Source of the DNA: Anabaena sp. PCC 7108
GTDB lineage: Bacteria > Cyanobacteriota > Cyanobacteriia > Cyanobacteriales > Nostocaceae
Assembly: GCF_000332135.1 (NCBI RefSeq)
Contig: NZ_KB235896.1
Span: 2,367,403-2,431,402 of the forward strand
Reading direction: 5' to 3'
DNA: 64,000 nucleotides
A program made the position numbers and the translations under genes. Below the pieces are notes generated by a model. It was given only the letters and a program-made list of their open reading frames with translations. It was not told where the DNA came from and searched no databases. This document shows positions 48,998-58,895 of this stretch, one piece after another; the first letter of the stretch is position 1; each line of letters opens with the position of its first letter.

Positions 48998-50674
48998 TTA
49001 TTCTGCGTTTTGTAATGTTGTGTAGTTTTCCAGGTTGGCTGTTAATGGCTCAGATTTTCCATAGCCATAAGGTGCGCTAATAATGATGGGAATTTCTTCA
49101 AAGTTTTCTACGGGAGGAGGTGAAGAAATCATCCACTCTAAACCAATCGCTCTCCAAGGATTATTAGGTGCTTTTTCACCTTGCATCCAAGAAATTAACA
49201 TATTGAAAATGAAGGGTAAGGTAGACATTCCTAAGAGAAAGCCACCAAGACTAGCGATAATATTCCAGAATTGATACTCTGGTGCATAGGAAGCAACACG
49301 GCGTACCATCCCTTGCAAACCTAATGGGTGCATGGGTAAAAAGTTGAGGTTAGTCCCGATGAATGTTAACCAGAAGTGAATTTGACCCCAACCTTCGTGG
49401 TACATTCGCCCTGTCATTTTCGGGAACCAGTGATAAATGGCTGCATATAAGCCCATTGTTACTGTTCCGTAAAGTACATAGTGGAAATGACCAACAACGA
49501 AGTAAGTGTTGTTAACGTGAACATCTACTGGTACAGAAGAAAGCATAATTCCTGTAATCCCAGCAAAGACAAACATCACCAAACCACCCAACCCAAACAG
49601 CATTGGTGTGGTTAACCGGATTTTTCCACCCCAAATTGTTGCTACCCAAGCAAATACTTTAATCCCTGTAGGAATGGATACAAACATTGTTGTCAACATG
49701 AAAATCAATCGCATCCACCCAGGAGTACCGCTGACATACATATGGTGTACCCAGACGATACCGCTAACGACGGCGATTAACATGGAGGAAACAGCGACGA
49801 CTTTGTAGCCAAATAAAGGCTTGCGAGAATAAACGGGGAATATTTCTGAGAAAATCCCGAAGATAGGCAGAATGATTACATAAACTGCTGGGTGGGAGTA
49901 AAACCAGAAATAATGCTGGAACATAACTGGGTTTCCGCCTTTGCTGGGGTCAAAAAAGGCAGTTCCAACGGTGATGTCAAATAACAGCATGACTGCACCA
50001 GCAGTTAAGGCGGGAAGTCCAAATAATTGGATGATTTGGGCGCTAAATACTGCCCACACAAATAAGGGCATTCGGAAGAAACCCATACCGGGGGCGCGCA
50101 TTTTGACAATGGTGGTGACAAAGTTCACCGCGCCCATGATGGAGGAAACACCGGAAATAGCTACCGCTAATAACCACAGAACTTGTCCGTTAATCAAGTT
50201 ACCCGTGGGGTTTTGGGTACTGACGGGGGGATATGCCCACCAACCAGATTGGGCGGGACCACCGGGAACAAAGAAGCTGGACATGAGGAGAATTCCCACC
50301 ACAGGAACCATCCAAAAGGCGACGGCGTTCAGGCGAGGGAATGCCATATCTCGCGCCCCAATCATCAAGGGTACGAGGTAGTTAGCTAGACCCACAAGTG
50401 AGGGAAATGTCCACAGGAACAGCATGACGGTTCCGTGCATGGTGAACATTCCGTTATAAACGGTACGGTCTACTAAATCAGATTCGGGGGTGACAAGTTC
50501 TCCCCGCAAGATCATGGCGAAAATACCGCCAATTAGGAAGAAGAAAAATGAGGTGACGAGGTATTGAATACCGATGACTTTGTGGTCTGTACTAAAGGTG
50601 AAGTAAGTTTTCCAGTCGTTTGGTGGTTCGTGGTGATGTGTTTCACCTGCAATGTGAATGGGGATGTTAGTCAT
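48998..50674 (-). CDS. ctaD: Haem-copper oxidase subunit I (Cox3/ARTO operon)
   Basis: The 558-residue catalytic subunit has the haem and CuB ligands in MHGTVMLFLW, HPAVYVIILP (His-Tyr pair), WVHHMY and HFHYVLYG. The low-spin and high-spin haem pockets and K-channel residues appear complete. The N-terminus carries HHHEPP. It reduces oxygen to water; in heterocysts such enzymes protect nitrogenase. The donor is inferred to be quinol because subunit II lacks CuA. Confidence 0.95.
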   Translation of the reverse strand: MTNIPIHIAGETHHHEPPNDWKTYFTFSTDHKVIGIQYLVTSFFFFLIGGIFAMILRGELVTPESDLVDRTVYNGMFTMHGTVMLFLWTFPSLVGLANYLVPLMIGARDMAFPRLNAVAFWMVPVVGILLMSSFFVPGGPAQSGWWAYPPVSTQNPTGNLINGQVLWLLAVAISGVSSIMGAVNFVTTIVKMRAPGMGFFRMPLFVWAVFSAQIIQLFGLPALTAGAVMLLFDITVGTAFFDPSKGGNPVMFQHYFWFYSHPAVYVIILPIFGIFSEIFPVYSRKPLFGYKVVAVSSMLIAVVSGIVWVHHMYVSGTPGWMRLIFMLTTMFVSIPTGIKVFAWVATIWGGKIRLTTPMLFGLGGLVMFVFAGITGIMLSSVPVDVHVNNTYFVVGHFHYVLYGTVTMGLYAAIYHWFPKMTGRMYHEGWGQIHFWLTFIGTNLNFLPMHPLGLQGMVRRVASYAPEYQFWNIIASLGGFLLGMSTLPFIFNMLISWMQGEKAPNNPWRAIGLEWMISSPPPVENFEEIPIIISAPYGYGKSEPLTANLENYTTLQNAE

Positions 50675-50704
50675 TCGATTTTAGATTATGGATTATGGAT
50701 TAAA

Positions 50705-50880
50705 TTTCTGAATCAGGATGCCCCGAATTAAAGGATTAACAAGATTTAAAAAACACACAGAAAATAAATTTCTGAATCAGGATAACCAGGATTAAAGGAT
50801 TGACAAGATTTAAAAAATACACAGAAAATAAATAAAATCTTGTACATCCTCAAATCTTTTAAATCCTGATTCTGACAATT
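50705..50880. repeat. CTGAATCAGGA-type palindromic repeats inside the oxidase operon
   Basis: TCTGAATCAGGAT occurs near 50707 and at 50771, with AATCCTGATTCTGAC in inverse orientation at 50862-50875, in the gap between subunit II and subunit I genes. It is the same family as 39441-39646. Confidence 0.7.
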
Positions 50881-50906
50881 AATCCTGTACATCCTTAAAT
50901 CCTAAT

Positions 50907-51827
50907 TTAGTCAAAGTTGACTAAGGGCGGTGCAGCAGGTTTAACAGTTTTCCAACCAGTTTTTATGCTTTGACTGGTTGTTTGCGCGTATTCATTGGCG
51001 GCTTGATTGTTGGCGGGAATAGGTATCTGGCTTGCAGCTTTTGTTAACCACTCGTGATACTGTTCTGGAGATTCAATAATCACGTTGGCTTGCATGGTTG
51101 CAAAGTATGTACCACTATATTGGGAATCCGTGAGGTGATATTTACCTGGGCGGATTGGTGTAAATTCAAAGTCGATTGTCCGACCAGGAATTATGTCTTG
51201 TTTGAGGCGAAAAGCAGGGATATAGAAGCCATGTAGCACGTCTTCTGATTGCAATGCTAAACGAATTCTGCGATCGCTTGGTAAATGCAATTCTGTACTG
51301 GTAATATTCTTCTCAGGATAGTGAAACACCCACGCCCATTGTTTAGCCAGTACGTCAATTTTTTCTACAGATTCACCCACCATTGTTGGTGCTTCTTTAT
51401 CTTCTGCATAAGCAGTTTGCATCCCAATAGGATTATGCAAATGTAACAAATGAGATGGGCCTTGAATCCCCATTTGTTCATAAACTTGGTAGCTGTAACC
51501 TGCAATCCACAATACCAACATGATCGGGATAGCTGTCCATACAACTTCTAAGGTAACGTTACCTTCAATATGTGGTCCATCACTCAAGTCGTTGCTGTTA
51601 GCACGGTGGAAAATAACGGAATACAAAACAGTACTTGTGACACCCAAAAAGATGAAAGCGCCCAATGTCACCAAAAAGCTAAATAAATCATCAATAAGAT
51701 GAGATTCAGCCGCAGCCTGAGGAGGAAGCCAAGAATAAGCTTGTTTGCCGATACCGATACTGATCAGAGTAACGGCAACTACCCCAGTCATCAAGGTTAA
51801 AATATTTAAAATCTGCCGAATTTTCAT
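50907..51827 (-). CDS. ctaC: Haem-copper oxidase subunit II lacking the CuA site (ARTO-type)
   Basis: The 306-residue protein has two N-terminal membrane helices (about 7-28 and 48-72) plus a further hydrophobic segment at 96-112, and a cupredoxin domain (155-260). His199 of the CuA region is present, but the two bridging Cys are Asp234 and Ser238 and the second His is Phe242; Met245 remains. It cannot bind CuA, so cytochrome c is not the donor; quinol oxidation as in bo3 oxidases and cyanobacterial ARTO is expected. Confidence 0.9.
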   Translation of the reverse strand: MKIRQILNILTLMTGVVAVTLISIGIGKQAYSWLPPQAAAESHLIDDLFSFLVTLGAFIFLGVTSTVLYSVIFHRANSNDLSDGPHIEGNVTLEVVWTAIPIMLVLWIAGYSYQVYEQMGIQGPSHLLHLHNPIGMQTAYAEDKEAPTMVGESVEKIDVLAKQWAWVFHYPEKNITSTELHLPSDRRIRLALQSEDVLHGFYIPAFRLKQDIIPGRTIDFEFTPIRPGKYHLTDSQYSGTYFATMQANVIIESPEQYHEWLTKAASQIPIPANNQAANEYAQTTSQSIKTGWKTVKPAAPPLVNFD

Positions 51828-51913
51828 GGTTACTCATTGGTCAGTTTTGATTGGTAATAGGTGATGGGTAATTGGTAATTGGCAACAGAAATCTATTAAT
51901 TACGAATTACGAA

Positions 51914-52522
51914 TTAATTTCCCAGTACCTTGTTAATGTCTTGTCCCATTCTCAACAAGTTATCTGCAGTGTTGTGAACGCCAAAATCAGCGGCTAATTG
52001 CGCTCCTAATGTACCGTGTAAGTACATAATAAACATGATGGAAATTCCTGCTAACAAATAACTCCAGCGCACTTGTACATCTGAGTCTTTACAGGAAATG
52101 TAGCGTTGCCATCCTCTCCAAAAAGTCATGCCAATAATCAAAGCTAGTAGTGCAACACCGCCTACGCCATGCCACATCATGGTTGCCATTGCTTGCATAC
52201 CCCAAGCACTTTTAATATCAGCAGATGGGGTTGCTAAGAACATTTCATAAAAACCCGCAGCCACTGTAAAAAAAGTGATGACAGCAGCAGCCACCATGTT
52301 GTACCAACCAACTTCAAATAATTGAGCGCGTTCTACAGAAATTGCCAAATATTTGAAAGCCCATTGATCTAATGGGAAGAGTACACCAACGATATCGAAG
52401 GTAATAGCAATGATGAATAAACCTAGTGTGAGATGTACTAAATTGGGGTGAATAGGAATGCTGTAGGGCAATCCATTTGCACCCATTTGAGCGCTAATTT
52501 GATCAATTAATTCTGAGTTCAT
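51914..52522 (-). CDS. DUF2231 membrane protein, second of pair
   Basis: I start at ATG 52522 (MNSELIDQISAQMG, 202 residues); its ATGA overlaps the stop of the preceding gene, which marks translational coupling. Four hydrophobic helices with HPNLVHLTLGLF, the DUF2231 signature His-Pro-x-x-x-His. His residues in or near helices could bind haem, by inference. It lies directly upstream of oxidase subunit II, the position of the ORFs preceding coxB3 in Anabaena. Confidence 0.8.
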   Translation of the reverse strand: MNSELIDQISAQMGANGLPYSIPIHPNLVHLTLGLFIIAITFDIVGVLFPLDQWAFKYLAISVERAQLFEVGWYNMVAAAVITFFTVAAGFYEMFLATPSADIKSAWGMQAMATMMWHGVGGVALLALIIGMTFWRGWQRYISCKDSDVQVRWSYLLAGISIMFIMYLHGTLGAQLAADFGVHNTADNLLRMGQDINKVLGN

Positions 52523-53019
52523 GGTAATATTCCATCCTTTACCGCTTCCACAACGGGAACGGTGTGTAGTCCATAAACCCACACAAGTTGATCACCGAGA
52601 TATACTTGTACTCCAACAATGATGGTTAAAAGTAGCCCAGCAGCTAGATAGTGAATTGGTAGTTTTTGTGGGTTCCGGGTGCGGAGTACATAACGCCAAG
52701 CTGTAATTGTGGCGATAATTCCCGAAAGTGACCAACCAATGAGGGTATGGTAATTTAATACTGATTTAACTAGGTTGTAAGGTTTGGCTAAACCAGCTTC
52801 AAATTGACCAAAAATAATGGCGACGAAAATGGCAATTGTCGCTACACACATATTCCACCAACTCACTTCAAATAAGCGAGTTTTACCAGTTAAATATCCA
52901 ATCAGGTCACAGAAAAAAGAAAATACTACCATCGCAATTACGAAGTGAACGACGATGGGATGAAGCGTATCTGGGTAAGGTAAATTATGGTCGTTCAACG
53001 ACGTTAAAGACTCTAACAT
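52519..53019 (-). CDS. DUF2231 membrane protein, first gene of the oxidase operon
   Basis: A 166-residue protein with four membrane helices and LHPIVVHFVIAMVVFSFFCDLIG, the DUF2231 signature. The start has AGGAGA six bases upstream. It is a paralogue of the next gene in the operon. Role unknown; association with a quinol-oxidising terminal oxidase suggests help in electron transfer, haem handling or assembly. Confidence 0.8.
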   Translation of the reverse strand: MLESLTSLNDHNLPYPDTLHPIVVHFVIAMVVFSFFCDLIGYLTGKTRLFEVSWWNMCVATIAIFVAIIFGQFEAGLAKPYNLVKSVLNYHTLIGWSLSGIIATITAWRYVLRTRNPQKLPIHYLAAGLLLTIIVGVQVYLGDQLVWVYGLHTVPVVEAVKDGILP

Positions 53020-53681
53020 TAAATTCTCCTGGACTTATGTACTACTCCTGTACCAAACTTCAATAGTTCCTAAATATCTGCTGAGAGCAAATTAATCCAA
53101 GTTTTTTGGCGCAGCCTAGTTTTAGGCATAAATTAACGGCTGAATATTGATGATTTACCGTCAATTCATTTGCTCATTACAACATTCTGCAACAGCAATT
53201 TTTGATGTAGCTAAACTAAATTGCCGTTGGGTTTTTGATTTACCAAATCTATTTTCTAGGTTAGGTAAATTTTTGTAAATAGTCAAACAAACTAAAAGTT
53301 AAACTTTTAGAATTAGTAGAGAGCAATCAAGGAAATATGCTAATTCAGCTACCTTGGCTTTCTTTAAATATTATGAAATAAAAAGCATAAGTTTTGATGT
53401 CTAGTGTTGTACATATAATAATTATTACTTTGTAATGTAAATAACAGAAATTTAGATGATTTTTATTATAGATAACCAATCTATCTGGGTAATTTAGTTT
53501 AGTTAAGAATTATTGTAAATTGGATATTATTATTATCTCTATTTTTCTGTAGCAATATTTGGCAGCTAAGTGGATAAGCTTAATTAATTAAATGTTAAAC
53601 TAACTTGTTTATACTTATTTAGTCTAATCTGTCAAATATTATGTTATACAAAATTAGATACACTTACCCTGAAGTCGAGAG
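53020..53681. other. Divergent promoter region of the oxidase operon and ABC-2 permease
   Basis: About 660 bp, strongly AT-rich, with no conserved gene. I looked for an NtcA site (GTA-N8-TAC) and did not find a convincing one. Confidence 0.4.
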
Positions 53682-54494
53682 ATGAGTTATTACCAACTAC
53701 CTATTCTGAAACGAACAGTTAAAAAAGCCCTAACATTATTTTCCGTGTATTATGCTTATATGCTAGAGTATCGCTCAGAACTAATACTATGGATTTTATC
53801 TGGTTCTTTACCAATTATTCTCATGGGTGTATGGATACAAGCAGCCCAAGGAGGTAAATTTGGTTTTACTTCTGTAGAATTTGCTCGTTATTTTTTTGCA
53901 GTTTTTCTAGTTAGACAAAGTACAGTTGTTTGGGTTATTTATGATTTTGAAAAAGAAGTAGTAGAAGGCAAACTTTCACCGCGATTATTGCAACCATTAG
54001 ATCCAGGCTTTCATCACTTTTTTACTCATGTTGCTGAAAGATTTGCTAGAATGCCTTTTGTATTTATATTAATAGGATTATTTTTCTTATTATATCCCCA
54101 AGCTGTTTGGTTGCCTAGTTTGGCTAATTTATTGCTTTTTACATTAGCTACAATTTCAGCTTTTAGCTTACGGTTTTTAATTCAATATACCTTTGCTATG
54201 TTTGCCTTCTGGACAGAAAGAGCCACCGCTATAGAAAGTTTTTGGTTTTTGTTTTTCCTATTTTTATCCGGTATGATTGCACCCTTAGAGATTTTTCCAG
54301 AAGCGGTGCGGAATGTAGTCATGTTTACACCTTTTCCCTATTTAATTAATTTTCCTGCCAGTATTTTGGTGGGGCTACCTGTGGATTTAACAAGGGGATT
54401 TTTATCAATTTTGGGTTGGTTACTAGTATTTTTGGGTGCAAATCGCTTGTTATGGCGTGCAGGCTTAAAGCGCTATTCAGGAATGGGAGCGTGA
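53682..54494 (+). CDS. ABC-2 family transporter permease
   Basis: A 270-residue protein with six hydrophobic helices, resembling the DUF990/ABC2_membrane_6 permeases (WIIYDFEKEVVEGKLSPRLLQPLDP-like cytoplasmic segment; SGMIAPLEIFPEAVR re-entrant loop; TPFPYLINFP). Such proteins usually come in pairs with an ATPase; neither lies here. Substrate export across the cytoplasmic membrane is expected. Confidence 0.82.
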   Translation: MSYYQLPILKRTVKKALTLFSVYYAYMLEYRSELILWILSGSLPIILMGVWIQAAQGGKFGFTSVEFARYFFAVFLVRQSTVVWVIYDFEKEVVEGKLSPRLLQPLDPGFHHFFTHVAERFARMPFVFILIGLFFLLYPQAVWLPSLANLLLFTLATISAFSLRFLIQYTFAMFAFWTERATAIESFWFLFFLFLSGMIAPLEIFPEAVRNVVMFTPFPYLINFPASILVGLPVDLTRGFLSILGWLLVFLGANRLLWRAGLKRYSGMGA

Positions 54495-54506
54495 ATAATT
54501 CATAAT

Positions 54507-54764
54507 TTAATGTATTTCAATAGTATGAATATTTTGTATGAGTTCTCGTAGTTCATCGAGATTATTTACAGTTAAGACATATTTATGAATAGTCCTTAAT
54601 AATTCCAAATCGGAACTTTGAGAGATTTCTGAGATTAGTTCTAAACCTTCGATGCCAAACTTTACATCTAAAGCTAATTCAATACTTGCAAGCCGTTCTT
54701 GTAACCGTCCTTCTTCTCTGCCCTTATGCAGAATTTCCTGATAAAAGAAAGATTTTTCTAACAC
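54507..54764 (-). pseudogene. C-terminal remnant of an Rpn/PD-(D/E)xK transposase-like protein
   Basis: The 85 residues (GTG start) contain KGREEGRLQERLASIELALDVKFG and a C-terminal helical part like that of the cyanobacterial Rpn (recombination-promoting nuclease) family. The ~200-residue N-terminal nuclease domain is missing. It is likely a leftover fragment, though a short functional protein cannot be excluded. Confidence 0.55.
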
Positions 54765-55453
54765 TATTTTCCTCCACCTGATAATTTATCTAACCTGTAT
54801 GAGTTTGATTGATTAAATAAGTTCCTAGAATTTGATAGTCGTTCATTAATTGGAGGTCAATAACTCAGTAATAAGAAGTAAAATGGCTACGGATATAGTA
54901 GTCCACCCCTAATTATTGAACGGATATGAATCCTTAAGTAAATGCAGCAATTCTTACTGCACATCAATATACAAGGTTTAATGTGTAACTAAATAGCTAT
55001 ATTCCATTTTAACTATGAGAGCAGTGATTTCTAAAATGCCACTATGATCAATAACACGCCAAAACATATAATTTTACTATTTAGCTAATTGCTGCATTAA
55101 ATTTACCACATCTCGTCCAGATTTACTACCTAACACTGATGAAGCATTTAATACTCTTAGCTATTTAGTAGCCTTGCAGAGTTTTTTCAGACTGTCACCT
55201 GCCATATCTAGCTATAAATCTTTAAATACGATAGGGGCATCACATTGCGATGCCCCTAAAAAGGTTATTATAAACTAAGGGTATTCAGATATAAAGTGGT
55301 TAATCGTAAAACCCTAAATTTTAACAAATAGCGATACCAACAGGGTGTTACCCTTACTTGTTGCTGTTGTGGAAAAAGTATTTGTAGAGAGGTTTCATCA
55401 AATATCTTCACAACCTAGTCTATCAGAATTTACTAAATAATACTCAGAAAAAG
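54765..55453. other. Intergenic region with a strong hairpin
   Basis: No convincing gene. TAGGGGCATC (55232-55241) and GATGCCCCTA (55249-55258) form a perfect 10-bp stem with a 7-nt loop, followed on the plus strand by AAAAAGG. It lies about 200 bp downstream of the RTX gene stop and could be its terminator or a dispersed palindrome. Around 55110-55190 frame-broken peptide-like sequence hints at gene decay. Confidence 0.5.
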
Positions 55454-56875
55454 CTACACCAGTGCAGTTGTAAAGTTATTAAGTCCTAAGTCTCCAGTTA
55501 GTCCAGTGACTTCAATGATCGCATCGGTATTGGCACTAAACCCAGCTGTAGAATTATTAATGGCGACAAAGGTACGGCTACCAAAGGCGTAATCAAGGGT
55601 GAATTGAGCAGCAGAGTTGGCTACAAAATTAGCTGCGGTTAAGACGGACGCAATGTCAAGTGAACTCAGTGTTGCAACAGTTCCCGCATCAAAAAATGAG
55701 GTGCGTGCAGTGGAAACTAGGAAGAGATCATTGCCAGTCGTAGCATCAAAGTCTGTAATCACATCAAAGCTACTGAGGAAGGAATTAGCTAAGTTACGGT
55801 AGTCAAAACGATCAACTCCCTGGCCTCCAATTAGAGTATCTTTTCCTGCGCCACTATTCAAAATGTCATCACCATTATTTCCAAAGAGTAGGTTATTTTG
55901 GCTGTCTCCGGTAATGGAGTCATTTAAATTTGTACCATTGACATCATCAAAGTTGACCACTGTGAATGGTCCAACTCCAGGAACACCATTCACAACCAAA
56001 GATTGGGTTTGCAGGTTAACAGTGATAGATGCACCAACTGCTGTAGAAGAATCAATTGTGTTATTGGTAACACTAGAATTGGCAATAATTTTCTCGATCT
56101 TGACCAGTTGATCTGTACCGAAAATACCTTTGCTGAGAACTCCTGTGGGTTTGAGAGAGATACTTGTACTCAGTTGACTATAATCAGCTGTATCGTTACC
56201 TACTCCGCCATCGATGGTATCGTTACCAGCACTGACTCCAAAGATATCATCACCATCATTCCCAAACAGTAGGTTATTTTGGCTATCTCCGGTAATGGAG
56301 TCATTTAAATTTGTTCCCTTGACATCATCAAAGTTGACCACTGTGAATGGTCCAACTCCAGGAACACCATTTACACCTAAAAATTTGCTTTGGAGATTGA
56401 CAGTGATGGAGGCACCAACTGCTGTAGAAGAATCAATTGTGTTATTGGTAACACTAGAATTGGCAATAATTTTCTCGATCTTGATCAGTTGATCTGTACC
56501 GAAAATACCTTTGTCCAGAAATCCTGTGGGTTTGAGAGAGATACTTGTATTCAGTTGACTATAATCAGCTATATCGCTACCAGATCCGCCATTAAAGGTA
56601 TCGTTACCAGCACTTCCCTTAAACAAGTCATCACCACTCCCAGCATCAAGAGTGTCATTACCATCCCCACCATCAAGAATGTCATTACCATCCCCACCAT
56701 CAATAATGTCATCTCCACTCCCACCATTAATGGTGTCATTACCATTACCAGCGATAAGGATATCATCTCCATCCCCACCATCAATAATGTCATCTCCATC
56801 AAAGCCAAAGATAATATCGTTCCCAACAGTGCCGTTAAGAATGTCGTTGATGTTGCTGCCTAATAAAAGAGCCAT
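55454..56875 (-). CDS. RTX-type calcium-binding repeat protein
   Basis: The 473-residue protein begins with about ten GGxGxDxx(I/L) nonapeptides (NDIIFGFDGDDIIDGGDGDD pattern), which form a Ca2+-loaded beta-roll. Two copies of a ~127-residue unit follow, each with ADYSQL, GIFGTDQL and NNTIDSSTAVGASITVNLQ, then a second RTX block and a C-terminal ~110 residues resembling the secretion-associated end of serralysin-like proteins. Export by a type I system without signal peptide is the family expectation. No transporter gene adjoins. Confidence 0.85.
   Translation of the reverse strand: MALLLGSNINDILNGTVGNDIIFGFDGDDIIDGGDGDDILIAGNGNDTINGGSGDDIIDGGDGNDILDGGDGNDTLDAGSGDDLFKGSAGNDTFNGGSGSDIADYSQLNTSISLKPTGFLDKGIFGTDQLIKIEKIIANSSVTNNTIDSSTAVGASITVNLQSKFLGVNGVPGVGPFTVVNFDDVKGTNLNDSITGDSQNNLLFGNDGDDIFGVSAGNDTIDGGVGNDTADYSQLSTSISLKPTGVLSKGIFGTDQLVKIEKIIANSSVTNNTIDSSTAVGASITVNLQTQSLVVNGVPGVGPFTVVNFDDVNGTNLNDSITGDSQNNLLFGNNGDDILNSGAGKDTLIGGQGVDRFDYRNLANSFLSSFDVITDFDATTGNDLFLVSTARTSFFDAGTVATLSSLDIASVLTAANFVANSAAQFTLDYAFGSRTFVAINNSTAGFSANTDAIIEVTGLTGDLGLNNFTTALV
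55863..56575 (-). repeat. 381-bp tandem duplication inside the RTX gene
   Basis: The block from about 55863 to 56210 is repeated with few changes from about 56244 to 56575; GGTTATTTTGGCT occurs at 55891 and 56272, an offset of 381 bp (127 codons). The frame is kept. Confidence 0.85.
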
Positions 56876-57240
56876 AAGTAAAATTTGTGACTGTATTTTA
56901 TATACACAAACGTGTCTGTTGTCATATTAATATCATTAATCCTTCGATGTCAAACAGGTAGTGCAAATAACGCCCGAATTTTAAAATTCAGAGTTGAGGG
57001 AGTGTGTCACAGTCATAGTCAAAAGCTTATTGAACAAGGATTTTCCTTGAAAATATCAAAGCCGTTGCATAGCTAACGCCAACAAAAAATGGAATTTTTC
57101 GACTGAGATTATTGAGAAGAGAATCAATAAAGTCTTAAATTGATGTGTATTAAGTAAGTGGGCGTTAAAAAATATAATATAAACCTAACCCCCCAACCCC
57201 CTTCAATAACAAAAGTTGTTCCTTTTCCCTCCCCGTTTAC
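56876..57240. other. Intergenic region with part of a C-rich dispersed repeat
   Basis: No gene. From 57183 the sequence AACCTAACCCCCCAACCCCC matches the inverse of the element at 11229-11249 and runs up to the end of the insertion sequence. Confidence 0.5.
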
Positions 57241-58667
57241 CTACGGTGTACACACATCCGGACCCAGAGAGAGTTTCCACCCCTGAAAGCAGGCTTCAAA
57301 TTGGCGTAGTCCGCAAACCAAAGTAGGAATTCCAGGAGGTTTTTGAGAGCGATAGCCAGAGTAACCGCCAAGTCGAGCAATAATCCAAGTTGCCCAAGAT
57401 AAAGAATTAGGTGGATAAGGATTTTGTTGCAAGGAAGTACGTCCGGAAACAGTGGGAGCAAGCATTGATAAACATTATTGTTGTTGCTCAGAAAAAGCTA
57501 ATGTTGCAGGTAATTGAGGCTGGTCTCGTCCTACAAGCATTTGTAAAATACGCACAGCGACAGATAAAGCTAAAACAGTCAGCCGTTGAATGGATAAAAT
57601 TGACTCTAATTGAGTAGATTCAATATCTAAACCCACGGTTTTCAGAGTAGTGAATAGTTGTTCAATCCGCCAGCGCCATTTATACCATTTAATCACTTGT
57701 AATGCTTGTTCTAAACAAACTATTGTATGGGTAGTAAGTAATCGCCAATGGATTGGTTTTTGATCTTTTGGAGCATTGACTTCCATAGCTTCAACTGCAT
57801 AAAGTTGTACACTTTTAGGATTATCTGCTACAGATAATTTATCTGGGCGCTGAATTTCTACTTTGGCACAACGCACTACCAGTAATGCTTCCCTGGCTTT
57901 TCTCTCGATACGTGAATCTGTTGTAACTGTAACTGTATATGTTCCTTCAATCGGCTGCTGACCAAGGTATGTATATAGTGAATCTGATTTATCCTTCAGC
58001 CGCCGATTCTGGCTGACTCTGACTAACAAATGATTACATTTATTTGGAACTCTGACAAATTCCTCAAATATGTCGCTTTCTCTATCTCCAATATGAGTAA
58101 TCATTTTCACATTAGACCGATTCAAGCAAGTTCTCGTTTCTTCGGCTGATTTGATCCACTTATATGATTCTTTCTCTTCTATCGGTAAGTTTTGGTATTT
58201 TCTTTCATCCTTATGCAAATGGTCTGGTTCTCGTGTCCATAATTGCACTGTGCTTAATCCCAATGGGAATCCATTTTCTGCATCTACTGCTAATGTTGGA
58301 TGAATATAAAATCCTACATCTGAGTTATTCCCCACTACTCCTATTCCCTCTGGCTTCAATCTCCCTACATGAGACTGTAGGTTAATTTCACTTGTATCGC
58401 TAATTGCTAATATATGTTGTGTTCCCTCCAGATGTAAGGCGCAATTTTCTCCTACACTTGCGACTAATTCCCCTATGCTCACATTTTCATTCTCTAAAAA
58501 TCGGTAATATCCAACTTGTTCTGCTCTATTTTTACTTATTTTCCGAATATTTACTGATTGTTTGTGTGCCATTGCTGCATACAATCTCGCCCCCTTTTTA
58601 CTAGCCTTGGGTCGCCGAATGTTTTTCCTTTATGCTCTTGTGCATGAATTAAAATTGGATTTTCCAC
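57241..58667 (-). pseudogene. IS4-like transposase with one frameshift and one nonsense codon
   Basis: The reading starts at GTG 58667 after GGAGGAGGAG and gives ENPILIHAQEHKGK and FGDPRLVKRG before losing frame in a run of five G (58588-58592); one more G would restore GARLYAAMAHKQS. The main frame continues to QQQ and meets TAA at 57475-57477, where CAA would be expected, then goes on CLSMLAPTVSG to TAG at 57243-57241, inside the terminal repeat. Corrected length would be 475 residues. DDE landmarks such as ISDTSEI (first Asp) and the YKWRWRIEQLFTTLK Y-(2)-R-(3)-E-(6)-K motif of IS4 enzymes remain. Confidence 0.85.
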
Positions 58668-58728
58668 CTGTTTTATCTCCTCCTCCCCTTCCCTTTATAC
58701 TTTACACCGACTTGTGTGTACACCGTAG
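57241..58728 (-). mobile_element. IS4-family-like insertion sequence with 16-bp terminal inverted repeats
   Basis: CTACGGTGTACACACA at 57241-57256 is the exact reverse complement of 58713-58728. The ends enclose 1488 bp filled by one decayed DDE transposase gene. Flanks are C-rich/G-rich halves of a dispersed repeat; I saw no clear target-site duplication. Confidence 0.85.
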
Positions 58729-58827
58729 CCCCTGTAGGGGAGGGTTAGGGAGGGGGTAGGGAAGGGGGAGTCAAAGCCTCTAGGCGATATATTCTATGGG
58801 CAGCGACTCACCATCTAGGCAGAGGGT

Positions 58828-58862
58828 TTAATATTATGTTTAATATTATGTTTAATATTATA
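58828..58862. repeat. AT-rich 12-bp tandem repeat
   Basis: TAATATTATGTT is repeated nearly three times between the insertion sequence and the kinase gene. Confidence 0.6.
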
Positions 58863-58895
58863 ATTTGCGAGTTTTAAAATATCTTTTAAGGGATT

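Noticed and set aside
53020-53681. NtcA-binding site for the heterocyst-type oxidase operon
   Set aside because: GTA and TAC triplets occur but not with an 8-bp spacing that convinced me.
56569-56930. Repeat-rich frames opposite the RTX gene
   Set aside because: Produced by the regular GGxGxDxx codons read on other frames.
57241-57465. Independent 74-residue gene at the left end of the insertion sequence
   Set aside because: It is in frame with the transposase and is its C-terminus behind a nonsense codon.
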